A stretch of DNA of 6,267 nucleotides from Proteobacteria bacterium UBA4575 (GTDB taxonomy: Bacteria; Pseudomonadota; Gammaproteobacteria; UBA4575): assembly GCA_002386945.1 (NCBI GenBank), contig DGKH01000032.1, positions 5,257 through 11,523 on the forward strand, given 5' to 3'. The translations under genes and the position numbers were made by a program. Below, one piece after another: positions 1 to 6,267 of this stretch. Below the pieces are notes generated by a model, which was not told the DNA's origin, did no database searches, and worked only from the letters and a program-made list of their open reading frames with translations. Within the stretch, counting starts at the first letter, position 1; every line of letters starts with the position of its first letter.

Positions 1-908
1 ATTTCTTCTTTGTAAGCTCGGACTGCAGCAGCAATATCAATAGTCGATGCCTTAGCCGTCTTAGTAATGGTTAAGTTAACCGAGGGCGCACCATTAAAGC
101 GTCCCAATGTCTGTTCTTCTTGTAGCCGCAACTGAACTTCAGCAATCTCTCCCAGCATCAACTGGCCGCCACCGATCTCACTCTGTATCACCAAGCGTTC
201 GACCGCCTCGACATTATTCGCCACAGCCATACCGCGCAGCAGAATATCGCCTTCAGAAGATTGCACCGAACCACCAGGTAAATCCCTTAAGTTCGATCGT
301 ATCGACTGTTGCACCTGCTCTAGGGTAATTGCCCGTGCAGCTAAGCGTTGCGGATCAACCACAATCCACAGTTCCCAGTCTCTATCACCCGCAATACCGA
401 CACTGCCAACACCAGGTAATGACAGAATATCGCGCCTAACATCCTCTGCCGTGGTGTATAAAAGCCCGGGTGGAATATCGCCATAGAGGGCCAGACTGAC
501 CACTGGAAAGCGTGTTTTTAGGCGGCTTACTGTCGCTGTTTCAGCCTCTTCAGGTAGATCATCGATGGCATCAACCAAGGCCCGAACTTCAATCAGAAAA
601 TCATCGACATCGGTGTCTGGCTTGAGTTGGATCTCAATCTTGGACAGACTTTCAGAGCTCTCGGAGGTCACCAGATCTATATCTGGCAGGCTTTCCAGCG
701 CCTCTTCAATCACTAGCGTGATCTGCTTCTCGACCTCGGCAGGAGGCGCACCTTCAAATTCTGTTGTGATGCGGACGCGATCAAGGTCGACCACTGGAAA
801 CATTTCCTGCGGCAGATTGGTCCAGGCTAAGGCGCCTGCAATAACAATAATAAGGAGGAAGAGATTAACGACCAGCGAATTACGAATTGAAAACTGAATA
901 ATACCCAT
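1..908 (-). CDS. RND efflux transporter permease subunit, N-terminal part (partial)
   Basis: This is the inner-membrane pump of a tripartite RND (AcrB/HAE1-like) exporter, which uses proton influx to drive substrates out through an adaptor and an outer-membrane channel. Only the first 302 codons are present; the family is usually about 1,000-1,050 residues, and the rest lies beyond the left edge. What is visible: a short cytoplasmic start (MGIIQFSIRNSLVVN), one hydrophobic helix at about residues 14-30, then the periplasmic porter region with family-typical motifs: FEGAPPAEVEKQIT (51-64), LPGVGSVGIAGDR (164-176) and FNGAPSVNLTITK (271-283). The ATG at 908-906 lies 9 nt after the adaptor stop. 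A weak Shine-Dalgarno-like GTAGGG (921-916) precedes it and overlaps that stop, suggesting translational coupling. The proton-relay acidic residues of TM4 are outside the window, so activity and substrate (drug, metal or other) cannot be judged. Family assignment is firm; subfamily is not. Confidence 0.95.
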   Translation of the reverse strand, partial: MGIIQFSIRNSLVVNLFLLIIVIAGALAWTNLPQEMFPVVDLDRVRITTEFEGAPPAEVEKQITLVIEEALESLPDIDLVTSESSESLSKIEIQLKPDTDVDDFLIEVRALVDAIDDLPEEAETATVSRLKTRFPVVSLALYGDIPPGLLYTTAEDVRRDILSLPGVGSVGIAGDRDWELWIVVDPQRLAARAITLEQVQQSIRSNLRDLPGGSVQSSEGDILLRGMAVANNVEAVERLVIQSEIGGGQLMLGEIAEVQLRLQEEQTLGRFNGAPSVNLTITKTAKASTIDIAAAVRAYKEE

Positions 909-917
909 AGCTATGCC

Positions 918-2108
918 CTACTCGAAGACAACCGCTTGTCCATCACGCAGCGAAACAATATCTCTAGCGACCACTGTTTGTCCTACTTGCAGACCTTCGA
1001 GCACTAGCACCTCTTGGCCCACACGCTTACCTAGCTGAACTAACTTGCGATTAACCGTGCCATTGTCATAAACAAAGACATAGCTCTCACCGCGCATACT
1101 CATGACGGAGGCACTAGGGATAGTGAGCACTTGGTCTAATGGCAGATGTGGCAGATTGGCTATCGCCAACATGCCTGAGCGCAAACCCTGGCCCTGTAGG
1201 CGTATACGTAATTCATGTGTATTTGTATCCAGGTCTGGGTCTGGCTGTAGCGCTATCACTTTAGCGACATAATTATTATCGGCAACACTGACTGTGATCT
1301 CTTGGCCTAAAAACAGGCCACCTAATAACTCACCTCGCAATTGCAGCTGTAGATCGTAAGCACTGGTATCGACCACTGTCAGGGCAAGCGCATTGAGACT
1401 GACCCGATCACCTTGCTCTAATAACACTTCATTAACATAGCCATCAAACGGGGCGCGTAAAGTAGTCCGCGCCAAGTTACGTTGTGCTTGAGACAGTTTA
1501 CTTTGCTGCATTGCAATTCGACTGTTAGCAGTCGTAGTGGCAAATTCCAGTTTCTGCACCTCACCGCGTAATGCAATCACCTGTTGATGTGCATCATCGA
1601 GTTGATTCTTCGCCACCATATTCTTACTACTAAGATGTTCTAGACGGCGTTGCTTATTCTCTTGTAACTGTAGATTGTCTTGCGCCAATTGCAGCAACAC
1701 GCGATCTCGCTCGGCACCTTGTTTTTCGATGTTGAATTCAGACTGTGCTTGCTTCAATTGGTCTTCGTAATCGGCTCGATCGAGTCGTAGCAGAGGTTTG
1801 CCACGGCTCACTGCCGCACCGGGCTCAACTAGGCGTTCTGCCAGCCGTCCAGCGACCTCGAAATGAAGCGCGCTAGAGCGCAGTGGATAAAGCCTTCCAG
1901 TGAGCTTTTCATGTGGCTGCAGCGACTGTCTTTGCACCGTTGTCAGGGTCACTTTAAGCGCGGGAGTAGCCTGCAAGACCATGACTGGCTCGGGCTTTGT
2001 CACTACTAATCCCCAAATTATGGTGATACTAAGCGCGACTATGGCTACTATCACTAGCAAAGTCTTTCTAACTGCGCCTTTTTGTCTGTAATGCTCTATA
2101 CTATTCAC
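918..2108 (-). CDS. RND efflux periplasmic adaptor subunit (membrane fusion protein, HlyD/AcrA-like)
   Basis: This 396-residue protein bridges the RND permease and an outer-membrane TolC-type channel in the periplasm. Domains in order: short cytoplasmic N-terminus, hydrophobic anchor at about 15-36, first half of the lipoyl/barrel-sandwich domain (about 76-110, FEVAGRLAERLVEPGAAV), a Gln/Leu-rich alpha-helical coiled-coil hairpin (about 111-212), second lipoyl half (about 213-247, LRAPFDGYVNEVLLEQGDRV), beta-barrel (about 250-320) and membrane-proximal domain to the end. There is no lipobox Cys, and no cysteine anywhere in the protein, so anchoring is by the uncleaved helix and not by lipid. 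The start is GTG at 2108-2106. An in-frame TGA lies three codons upstream (2117-2115), and the next in-frame ATG falls after the anchor (residue 43), so GTG is the best choice despite a poor ribosome site. An overlapping ATG (2110-2108) is out of frame and is followed at once by TGA. No outer-membrane channel gene or regulator is visible. Substrate unknown. Confidence 0.95.
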   Translation of the reverse strand: MNSIEHYRQKGAVRKTLLVIVAIVALSITIIWGLVVTKPEPVMVLQATPALKVTLTTVQRQSLQPHEKLTGRLYPLRSSALHFEVAGRLAERLVEPGAAVSRGKPLLRLDRADYEDQLKQAQSEFNIEKQGAERDRVLLQLAQDNLQLQENKQRRLEHLSSKNMVAKNQLDDAHQQVIALRGEVQKLEFATTTANSRIAMQQSKLSQAQRNLARTTLRAPFDGYVNEVLLEQGDRVSLNALALTVVDTSAYDLQLQLRGELLGGLFLGQEITVSVADNNYVAKVIALQPDPDLDTNTHELRIRLQGQGLRSGMLAIANLPHLPLDQVLTIPSASVMSMRGESYVFVYDNGTVNRKLVQLGKRVGQEVLVLEGLQVGQTVVARDIVSLRDGQAVVFE

Positions 2109-2134
2109 ATGCTTTCAATCTAATTTTAGGCCAA

Positions 2135-2164
2135 AATAAACGACTAACCTGTTACCTTTATCAA
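2135..2164 (-). promoter_or_regulatory. Candidate sigma-70-type promoter for the efflux operon
   Basis: Reading the minus strand, TTGATA (2164-2159) is a fair -35 element. It is followed after 18 bp by TTTATT (2140-2135), a 4-of-6 match to the -10 consensus. Transcription would begin near 2128, giving a leader of about 20 nt before the GTG at 2108. The inverted repeat at 2148-2170 would cover the -35 and much of the spacer. This is pattern matching by eye in AT-rich DNA and remains tentative. Confidence 0.3.
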
Positions 2165-2170
2165 AACAGG
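2148..2170. promoter_or_regulatory. Inverted repeat in the divergent intergenic region, possible operator
   Basis: CCTGTT (2148-2153) and AACAGG (2165-2170) are perfect 6-bp inverted arms separated by 11 nt, making a 23-bp dyad. It sits between the divergently transcribed adaptor gene and lptD and overlaps the candidate minus-strand promoter. The geometry would suit a dimeric repressor such as a TetR- or MarR-type regulator of an efflux operon, but no regulator gene is in the window. It is a poor candidate terminator because the stem is short, the loop is long and no T-run follows on either strand. A chance dyad of this size is possible. Confidence 0.35.
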
Positions 2171-2208
2171 CCGCCCCATCCAAATTCTCTTGTACTATTG
2201 GAACTAAT

Positions 2209-2214
2209 TACTAT
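2209..2214 (+). promoter_or_regulatory. Weak -10-like element directly upstream of lptD
   Basis: TACTAT ends 6 nt before the lptD ATG, so a transcript from it would begin at or next to the start codon. The same hexamer occurs 16 bp upstream (2193-2198). Neither copy has a recognisable -35 at 16-18 bp, and no Shine-Dalgarno sequence is visible before the ATG. TTGTAC (2190-2195) with TATCCT (2212-2217) at 16-bp spacing is an alternative reading, but it would start transcription just inside the gene. Low confidence. Confidence 0.2.
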
Positions 2215-2220
2215 CCTATT

Positions 2221-4371
2221 ATGCGTTTTAGCCTAGCTCTCATCTTAAGCCTTTTCTTCAGCTCAACGGCCATTGCAGAAAACCTATCTAGCTTCAAACA
2301 ATGTGGCCCTCAAGGGCAACCTCGTGAAAGTTTAGGTTTACCATCTGTGGGAGATAATACCTCTAATCGTGTGCACATGTTCCGCAACAATCAACACCTG
2401 CACGCCGACCATGTACAGTATTCCGACAAAGAGAGTAAATCGATTGCGACCGGCAATGTCGTCATCTATGACGATGAATACACCATGCACGCACCTCTTT
2501 CTGCTGAATACCGCACTGATAATGAAACCGCTGTAGGTAACGATGTTACTTATTGGTACGCACCATCTCATGGTAATGGCACAGCTGACCAAGCGCGTAA
2601 GGTGTCAGAAGAGATTATCGAATTAGATAACGGCACTTACTCCACCTGTACGTTTACTGCTCGCTCTTGGGAGCTACGTGGTAAAGATGTCAGCATCAAC
2701 CGCAAGACCGGTATCGTCACAGGCCGCAATGTCACTACACGCTTTAAGGGCGTCCCCGTCTTCTATTCGCCCTACATGAGTTTCTCACTGACAGGCGAGC
2801 GTAAGACCGGCTTTGTTACCCCAACTTGGTCACGTAGCAGCTCATCTGGCTTCTCCGTACAAACACCTTGGTATTGGAACATCGCACCTAATCGTGATGC
2901 CTTGGTAACACCTCGCTATTTCACTAAACGCGGTACCGAGCTAGGTCTACAAACCCGTTACCTCGATAAGCACTATGCGGGGCAGATGAATCTACGAGCG
3001 ATTGATGACAGCGAGTATAACGATGGTCGTTATTACCTCAATCTCTCACACAAGCAACGCTTCACGCAGGCCTGGAGTACCGATCTACTGTTCAACAAGG
3101 CCTCTGATGACACCTACTTCGAAGATTTAGGCGATACCTTAGGTGCCAGTAGCTTGCAGCGCTTGGAACGTCGTGGTGATTTAAACTATAACGCGCAACA
3201 CTTCGGTGGTAACTGGAATGGTCGTCTACGCTACCAAGATTTCCAGATCGTGGATAAAAACCACAATTCAATCGATGATCCTTACACGATTCGGCCGCAG
3301 CTCCAGATCAATAATCGCTTTGGCCTATCCGGTAATCTTGAATTCATATCCCGTAGCGAATGGACCTCTTTCGACCACGACTCCAAAGTCGATGGCGAAC
3401 GCAGTCACTTCCAGATGGAGCTGAGCCGTACTTGGGCCAGTGCAGCTTATTCTGTAAAACCAGCCATGCGTTTAATGCACACCCGCTATGACTTAAACAA
3501 TAACCTAGGTGATGACACACCTGAACGTAGCCTGCCTAGCTTCTCTTTGGATGCTAAAGCCTTATTTGAACGTCCGCTGGGTGGTCTAGCCTATCGACAG
3601 ACCTTAGAGCCACGTCTGTTTTATCTGAACACACCAAAACGCTCACAAGACGATATCCCTGTATTTGATACCGGCGAAAATGAATTCACCTTTGCACAGA
3701 TATTTCGTACCAATCGATTCTCTAATGTCGATCGAATAGCCGATGCCAATCAACTAACTGCAGCCCTGACTAGCCGCTTGTTTGCGCAAGATAGTGGCCG
3801 CGAATTAATGCGTGCCAGTATTGGTCAGATCTTCTATTTCAGAGACCTAGAAGTGACAAAAGATAAGAATACTGCTGAAGTCGATGAGAACACATCCAAT
3901 GTAGCAGCAGAACTGTCGGTCACACCGAGCAGATCTATCCGTGCAGTGGCTAGTGCGACCTATGATACTTATGAAGATCAGTTTGATCGTTCCAACCTCA
4001 GCCTAAATTACACATCAGAGCGCAACATCATTCTGAACCTAGCGCACCGTTACCGGCGCTTAGACTACTCACAGTCTGACCTTTCCGTTATCGTGCCTAT
4101 CTCCAGTGAATGGCGTGCTGTAGGCCGTTGGAACTATGATTTAAAAGATGAGCAAGACATCGATTTGCTAGCAGGTCTTGAATACGATACTTGCTGCTGG
4201 AAGATTCGTGTTGTTGGTCGCCGCTACACAAATGATAGCGAAGGTGACTACAATAAAAGTATAGAAGTACAATTCACCCTGAAGGGCTTAACCACCTTAG
4301 GCTCTCCACTCGGTGAACAACTACAAGGTAGCATTCGAGGTTATGAAGATCGTAACACCTACACTGACTAA
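2221..4371 (+). CDS. lptD: LPS assembly outer-membrane protein LptD (OstA/Imp)
   Basis: LptD, with the lipoprotein LptE, forms the outer-membrane translocon that inserts lipopolysaccharide into the outer leaflet. This 716-residue protein begins with a Sec signal peptide (about 1-19, cleavage after AIA). An LptA/OstA-like periplasmic jellyroll follows (about 50-165, with HADHVQYSDKES and ATGNVVIYDDEY), then a large beta-barrel (about 200 to near the end) rich in alternating aromatic strands. The four cysteines used for the non-consecutive disulfides known in E. coli are all present: C28, C143 and the adjacent C658-C659 (DTCCWKIR). It is shorter than E. coli LptD (784), partly because the spacing between the first two cysteines is 115 residues and not 142. 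The ATG at 2221 is the only plausible start: the frame is open upstream to a TAA at 2137, but that stretch has no ATG, GTG or TTG. It heads the lptD-surA-pdxA cluster, and its 3' end overlaps surA. Confidence 0.97.
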   Translation: MRFSLALILSLFFSSTAIAENLSSFKQCGPQGQPRESLGLPSVGDNTSNRVHMFRNNQHLHADHVQYSDKESKSIATGNVVIYDDEYTMHAPLSAEYRTDNETAVGNDVTYWYAPSHGNGTADQARKVSEEIIELDNGTYSTCTFTARSWELRGKDVSINRKTGIVTGRNVTTRFKGVPVFYSPYMSFSLTGERKTGFVTPTWSRSSSSGFSVQTPWYWNIAPNRDALVTPRYFTKRGTELGLQTRYLDKHYAGQMNLRAIDDSEYNDGRYYLNLSHKQRFTQAWSTDLLFNKASDDTYFEDLGDTLGASSLQRLERRGDLNYNAQHFGGNWNGRLRYQDFQIVDKNHNSIDDPYTIRPQLQINNRFGLSGNLEFISRSEWTSFDHDSKVDGERSHFQMELSRTWASAAYSVKPAMRLMHTRYDLNNNLGDDTPERSLPSFSLDAKALFERPLGGLAYRQTLEPRLFYLNTPKRSQDDIPVFDTGENEFTFAQIFRTNRFSNVDRIADANQLTAALTSRLFAQDSGRELMRASIGQIFYFRDLEVTKDKNTAEVDENTSNVAAELSVTPSRSIRAVASATYDTYEDQFDRSNLSLNYTSERNIILNLAHRYRRLDYSQSDLSVIVPISSEWRAVGRWNYDLKDEQDIDLLAGLEYDTCCWKIRVVGRRYTNDSEGDYNKSIEVQFTLKGLTTLGSPLGEQLQGSIRGYEDRNTYTD

Positions 4372-5662
4372 GTTAGCGCAAGCGCTACTACTCTCACTTG
4401 CGCTTAACAGCGCAGCCTATGCTGAGATCCTGATCGACACGATCGCTGCGGTCGTTGAAGACTCAGTCATTACCGAGAATGAGTTACTCCAGCGCATAGC
4501 AGTTATTCGTGCACAAGCCGGTGATCAAGCTCAATTCCCCAGTGATGACATCTTCACTGAGCAAGTGCTCAATCGCATGATCTCAGAACGCCTACAAATG
4601 ACTTGGGGTGAACGCCGTGGCATTGAGGTCGATCAACCCTCTCTCGATCGAGCGATGCAAGGTCTAGCAGAGCGCAATCGCATGACCCTAGAAGAGTTTC
4701 GTCAAACACTAGTAAAGCAGCGCATAGATTACATCGCCTTTCGTGACCAGGTCCGCACTGAAATGTTCATCGGCCAAGTACGCCGCCGTGCGGTCGAGAG
4801 TAAGATCCAAATTTCTGATCAAGAAATAAATGAATTCTTAGAACAACAGAAAAACAATCCCACCATCGATTTGGAATATCGTATCGCTCACATCCTAATA
4901 CAGCTACCGCTGGACCCAACCCCTGAGCAACTAAAACAGGCGCAGACCAAGATAAATGAAGTGGAGCAACTAGCACAGAAAGGTGACAGCTTCACACAGC
5001 TCGCTATCAGTTACTCACAGTCGCAGGACGCACTTGAAGGCGGCGATCTAGGCTGGCGTAACCGCAATCAACTGCCGGCTATTTTTGCCGACCAGCTAAG
5101 TGATATGACAGCTGGCGATCTGAGTAAGGTCGTTCGTAGTCCTAGCGGCTTACACCTATTTAAGATCATTGATACCCGCGGTAATGAAACCGTAATGATT
5201 GCGCAAATGCGCAGCCGTCATATCTTATTACGCACCAACGCCGTACGCAGTGATGACGATGCCTTACGTGATCTTAGTTCGTTGCGTAGTCGCATCGTTA
5301 ATGGTGCCGACTTCTCAGAACTAGCGCGTGCAAATTCCGATGACCCAGGCACCGCAGTCAATGGTGGTGTTTTAGACTGGGTAGCCCCTGACGCCCTAGC
5401 CCCTGCATTCCGTGACACTGCAGCTAAACTAGCTATTGGCCAGGTCAGTGAACCATTCAAGAGTCGCTTTGGCTGGCATATCCTCGAAGTCTTAGAGCGT
5501 CGTCAACATGATAATTCAGAGGATGCTCGACGTGCGGAGGCCCGTAATACGCTTCGTCAACGAAAAGTAGAAGAAGAAACAGATCTTTGGATACGTCAAT
5601 TAGTCGATGAAAGTTATGTCGACAACCGTTTATTGACGGACACCTCTAGCAAGGCCCCATAA
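4343..5662 (+). CDS. surA: Periplasmic chaperone / peptidyl-prolyl isomerase SurA
   Basis: SurA binds unfolded outer-membrane proteins in the periplasm and delivers them to the Bam complex; LptD is a known client in E. coli. From the ATG at 4343 the product is 439 residues (E. coli 428). Visible parts: signal peptide 1-27 (hydrophobic core ALLLSLALNSA, cleavage after AYA), SurA N-terminal chaperone domain (about 28-170, opening with IAAVVEDSVITENEL), first parvulin domain (about 177-277; AHILIQLP, LEGGDLGW), second parvulin domain (about 288-388; SRHILLRT, ANSDDPGTAVNGGVLDWV, FGWHILEV) and a charged C-terminal helix. An in-frame GTG at 4313 would add ten residues (GTG AAC AAC...). I prefer 4343 because it puts a standard Lys-containing n-region ahead of the signal peptide. 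GAGG (4337-4340) lies only 2 nt before this ATG, too close for an ideal ribosome site, so the choice is not certain. The start overlaps the end of lptD by 29 nt, which suggests translational coupling. Confidence 0.97.
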   Translation: MKIVTPTLTKLAQALLLSLALNSAAYAEILIDTIAAVVEDSVITENELLQRIAVIRAQAGDQAQFPSDDIFTEQVLNRMISERLQMTWGERRGIEVDQPSLDRAMQGLAERNRMTLEEFRQTLVKQRIDYIAFRDQVRTEMFIGQVRRRAVESKIQISDQEINEFLEQQKNNPTIDLEYRIAHILIQLPLDPTPEQLKQAQTKINEVEQLAQKGDSFTQLAISYSQSQDALEGGDLGWRNRNQLPAIFADQLSDMTAGDLSKVVRSPSGLHLFKIIDTRGNETVMIAQMRSRHILLRTNAVRSDDDALRDLSSLRSRIVNGADFSELARANSDDPGTAVNGGVLDWVAPDALAPAFRDTAAKLAIGQVSEPFKSRFGWHILEVLERRQHDNSEDARRAEARNTLRQRKVEEETDLWIRQLVDESYVDNRLLTDTSSKAP

Positions 5663-5668
5663 ACGACA

Positions 5669-6267
5669 GTGCAGAACTATGCACCATTAGCGATTACTGC
5701 TGGAGAGCCTGCCGGTATTGGGCTAGATATTATCTTGCAGTCGATGGCCAAGCTCAAAGACTGCATTGTTATTAGTGACGAAAGTGCACTGAGGCAACGC
5801 GCAGAACAGCTAGGCATCCGTCTCGAGCTAACCCAAGAGACAGCCGTCAGTGATCATCAGCTACGCTTTAAACCGATCTCAACCAGCACTGCCGTTGTTG
5901 CAGGCACACTCGACCCAGCCAACGCCCAATATGTACTCGCCTGTCTAGATGAAGCCCTGCGTGGCACTGTCGCCGGTGATTACAGCGCGATAGTCACTGC
6001 ACCTTTACACAAGGGAGTGATCAACGATGCTGGCGTCGCCTTCACCGGTCATACTGAATACTTTGCCGAACACACCAACAGTGAAGTCGTGATGCTACTA
6101 GTCGCCGGCAATGTGCGTGTCGCCTTAGCCACTACGCATCTACCGTTAGCTGCTGTAGCACAAGCGATCACACGTGAACTCATTGTTCACAAGGTCTCCA
6201 TCTTAGATCACGACTTACGCACTAAATTCGCATTAGAAAAACCACGCATTGCAGTCTGTGGTCTGAA
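5669..6267 (+). CDS. pdxA: 4-hydroxythreonine-4-phosphate dehydrogenase PdxA, N-terminal part (partial)
   Basis: PdxA is the cytoplasmic NAD-dependent enzyme that oxidises 4-phosphohydroxy-L-threonine in the DXP-dependent route to pyridoxal phosphate. The window holds 199 codons of an expected 330 or so; the frame is open to the right edge. Family motifs, in order: ITAGEPAGIGLD (9-20), VTAPLHKGVI (109-118), FTGHTEYFAEHT (125-136), VALATTHLPL with H157 as the likely first metal-ligand histidine, LDHDLRTKF and AVCGLN at the edge. The downstream metal ligands lie outside the window. The start is GTG at 5669 (M-Q-N-Y-A-P-L-A-I), 6 nt after the surA stop. The in-frame TAA at 5660 closes the frame upstream, and the nearby ATG at 5679 is out of frame. 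The only purine-rich stretch, AAGG at 5651-5654, is too far upstream to be a good ribosome site, so translation probably depends on coupling to surA. The usual TPGEPAGIGPD reads TAGEPAGIGLD here. Confidence 0.96.
   Translation, partial: MQNYAPLAITAGEPAGIGLDIILQSMAKLKDCIVISDESALRQRAEQLGIRLELTQETAVSDHQLRFKPISTSTAVVAGTLDPANAQYVLACLDEALRGTVAGDYSAIVTAPLHKGVINDAGVAFTGHTEYFAEHTNSEVVMLLVAGNVRVALATTHLPLAAVAQAITRELIVHKVSILDHDLRTKFALEKPRIAVCGL

Noticed and set aside
565..897. 110-codon plus-strand open frame.
   Set aside because: It lies wholly antisense to the RND permease gene, whose frame carries clear family motifs; the Ser/Thr-rich product is a shadow.
1900..2091. 63-codon plus-strand open frame opposite the adaptor N-terminus.
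   Set aside because: It is antisense to the coding sequence of the membrane anchor and has no recognisable features or ribosome site.
2123..2128. TAAAAT on the minus strand, a strong -10-like hexamer before the adaptor gene.
   Set aside because: No -35 is seen at 16-18 bp, and the leader would be only about 8 nt before the GTG.
2138..2165. TCAAA (2161-2165) as a sigma-E -10 with an upstream -35.
   Set aside because: The bases at the right distance (around 2138-2145) match the GGAACTT consensus poorly.
2200..2220. GGAACT upstream of lptD as a sigma-E -35 element (lptD is a sigma-E target in E. coli).
   Set aside because: A -10 at the required spacing of about 16 bp would fall inside the lptD coding sequence, and nothing there resembles the sigma-E -10.
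2338..2592. 84-codon minus-strand open frame within lptD.
   Set aside because: It is antisense to the conserved LptD jellyroll domain, with no independent evidence of coding.
4767..5460. Two minus-strand open frames (4767-4976 and 5218-5460) inside surA.
   Set aside because: Both are antisense to the parvulin domains of SurA and resemble no known family.
5663..5668. Terminator or promoter between surA and pdxA.
   Set aside because: The gap is only 6 nt, with no hairpin or T-run; the genes are most simply co-transcribed.

Overview
The window reads as ordinary chromosomal DNA from a Gram-negative bacterium, most likely a gammaproteobacterium. The main evidence is the plus-strand block lptD-surA-pdxA, a gene order characteristic of Gamma- and some Betaproteobacteria, where rsmA (ksgA) and apaG/apaH often follow. 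The protein sequences (a LptD with the N-terminal Cys, internal Cys and C-terminal Cys-Cys pair, and a SurA with two parvulin domains) fit that placement. I cannot name the genus.

Layout. Positions 1-2108 are on the minus strand and hold an RND-type efflux pair: a membrane-anchored periplasmic adaptor (GTG start at 2108, stop at 918), followed 9 nt later by an inner-membrane RND permease whose first 302 codons lie in the window and whose remainder runs off the left edge. Positions 2109-2220 are the only real intergenic stretch, a divergent control region of about 110 bp. It contains a 6-bp inverted repeat with an 11-nt spacer and weak promoter-like elements. Positions 2221-6267 are on the plus strand and hold lptD (complete), surA (complete, start overlapping the lptD end by 29 nt) and the first 199 codons of pdxA (GTG start 6 nt after the surA stop, running off the right edge).

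How the genes work together. LptD is the outer-membrane LPS translocon. SurA is the periplasmic chaperone that escorts beta-barrel proteins, LptD included, to the Bam complex. Their tight overlap suggests coupled expression. PdxA (vitamin B6 synthesis) is a traditional but functionally unrelated member of this operon. The divergent efflux pair is also an envelope system, but sharing an intergenic region does not prove co-regulation.

I found no RNA genes, mobile elements, CRISPR arrays, convincing terminators or broken genes, and no evidence of a previously undescribed system. The points that deserve a second look are small: the divergent control region, possible leaderless translation of lptD, an ATG-TGA start-stop overlapping the adaptor's GTG start, and substitutions in the normally very conserved N-terminal PdxA motif.
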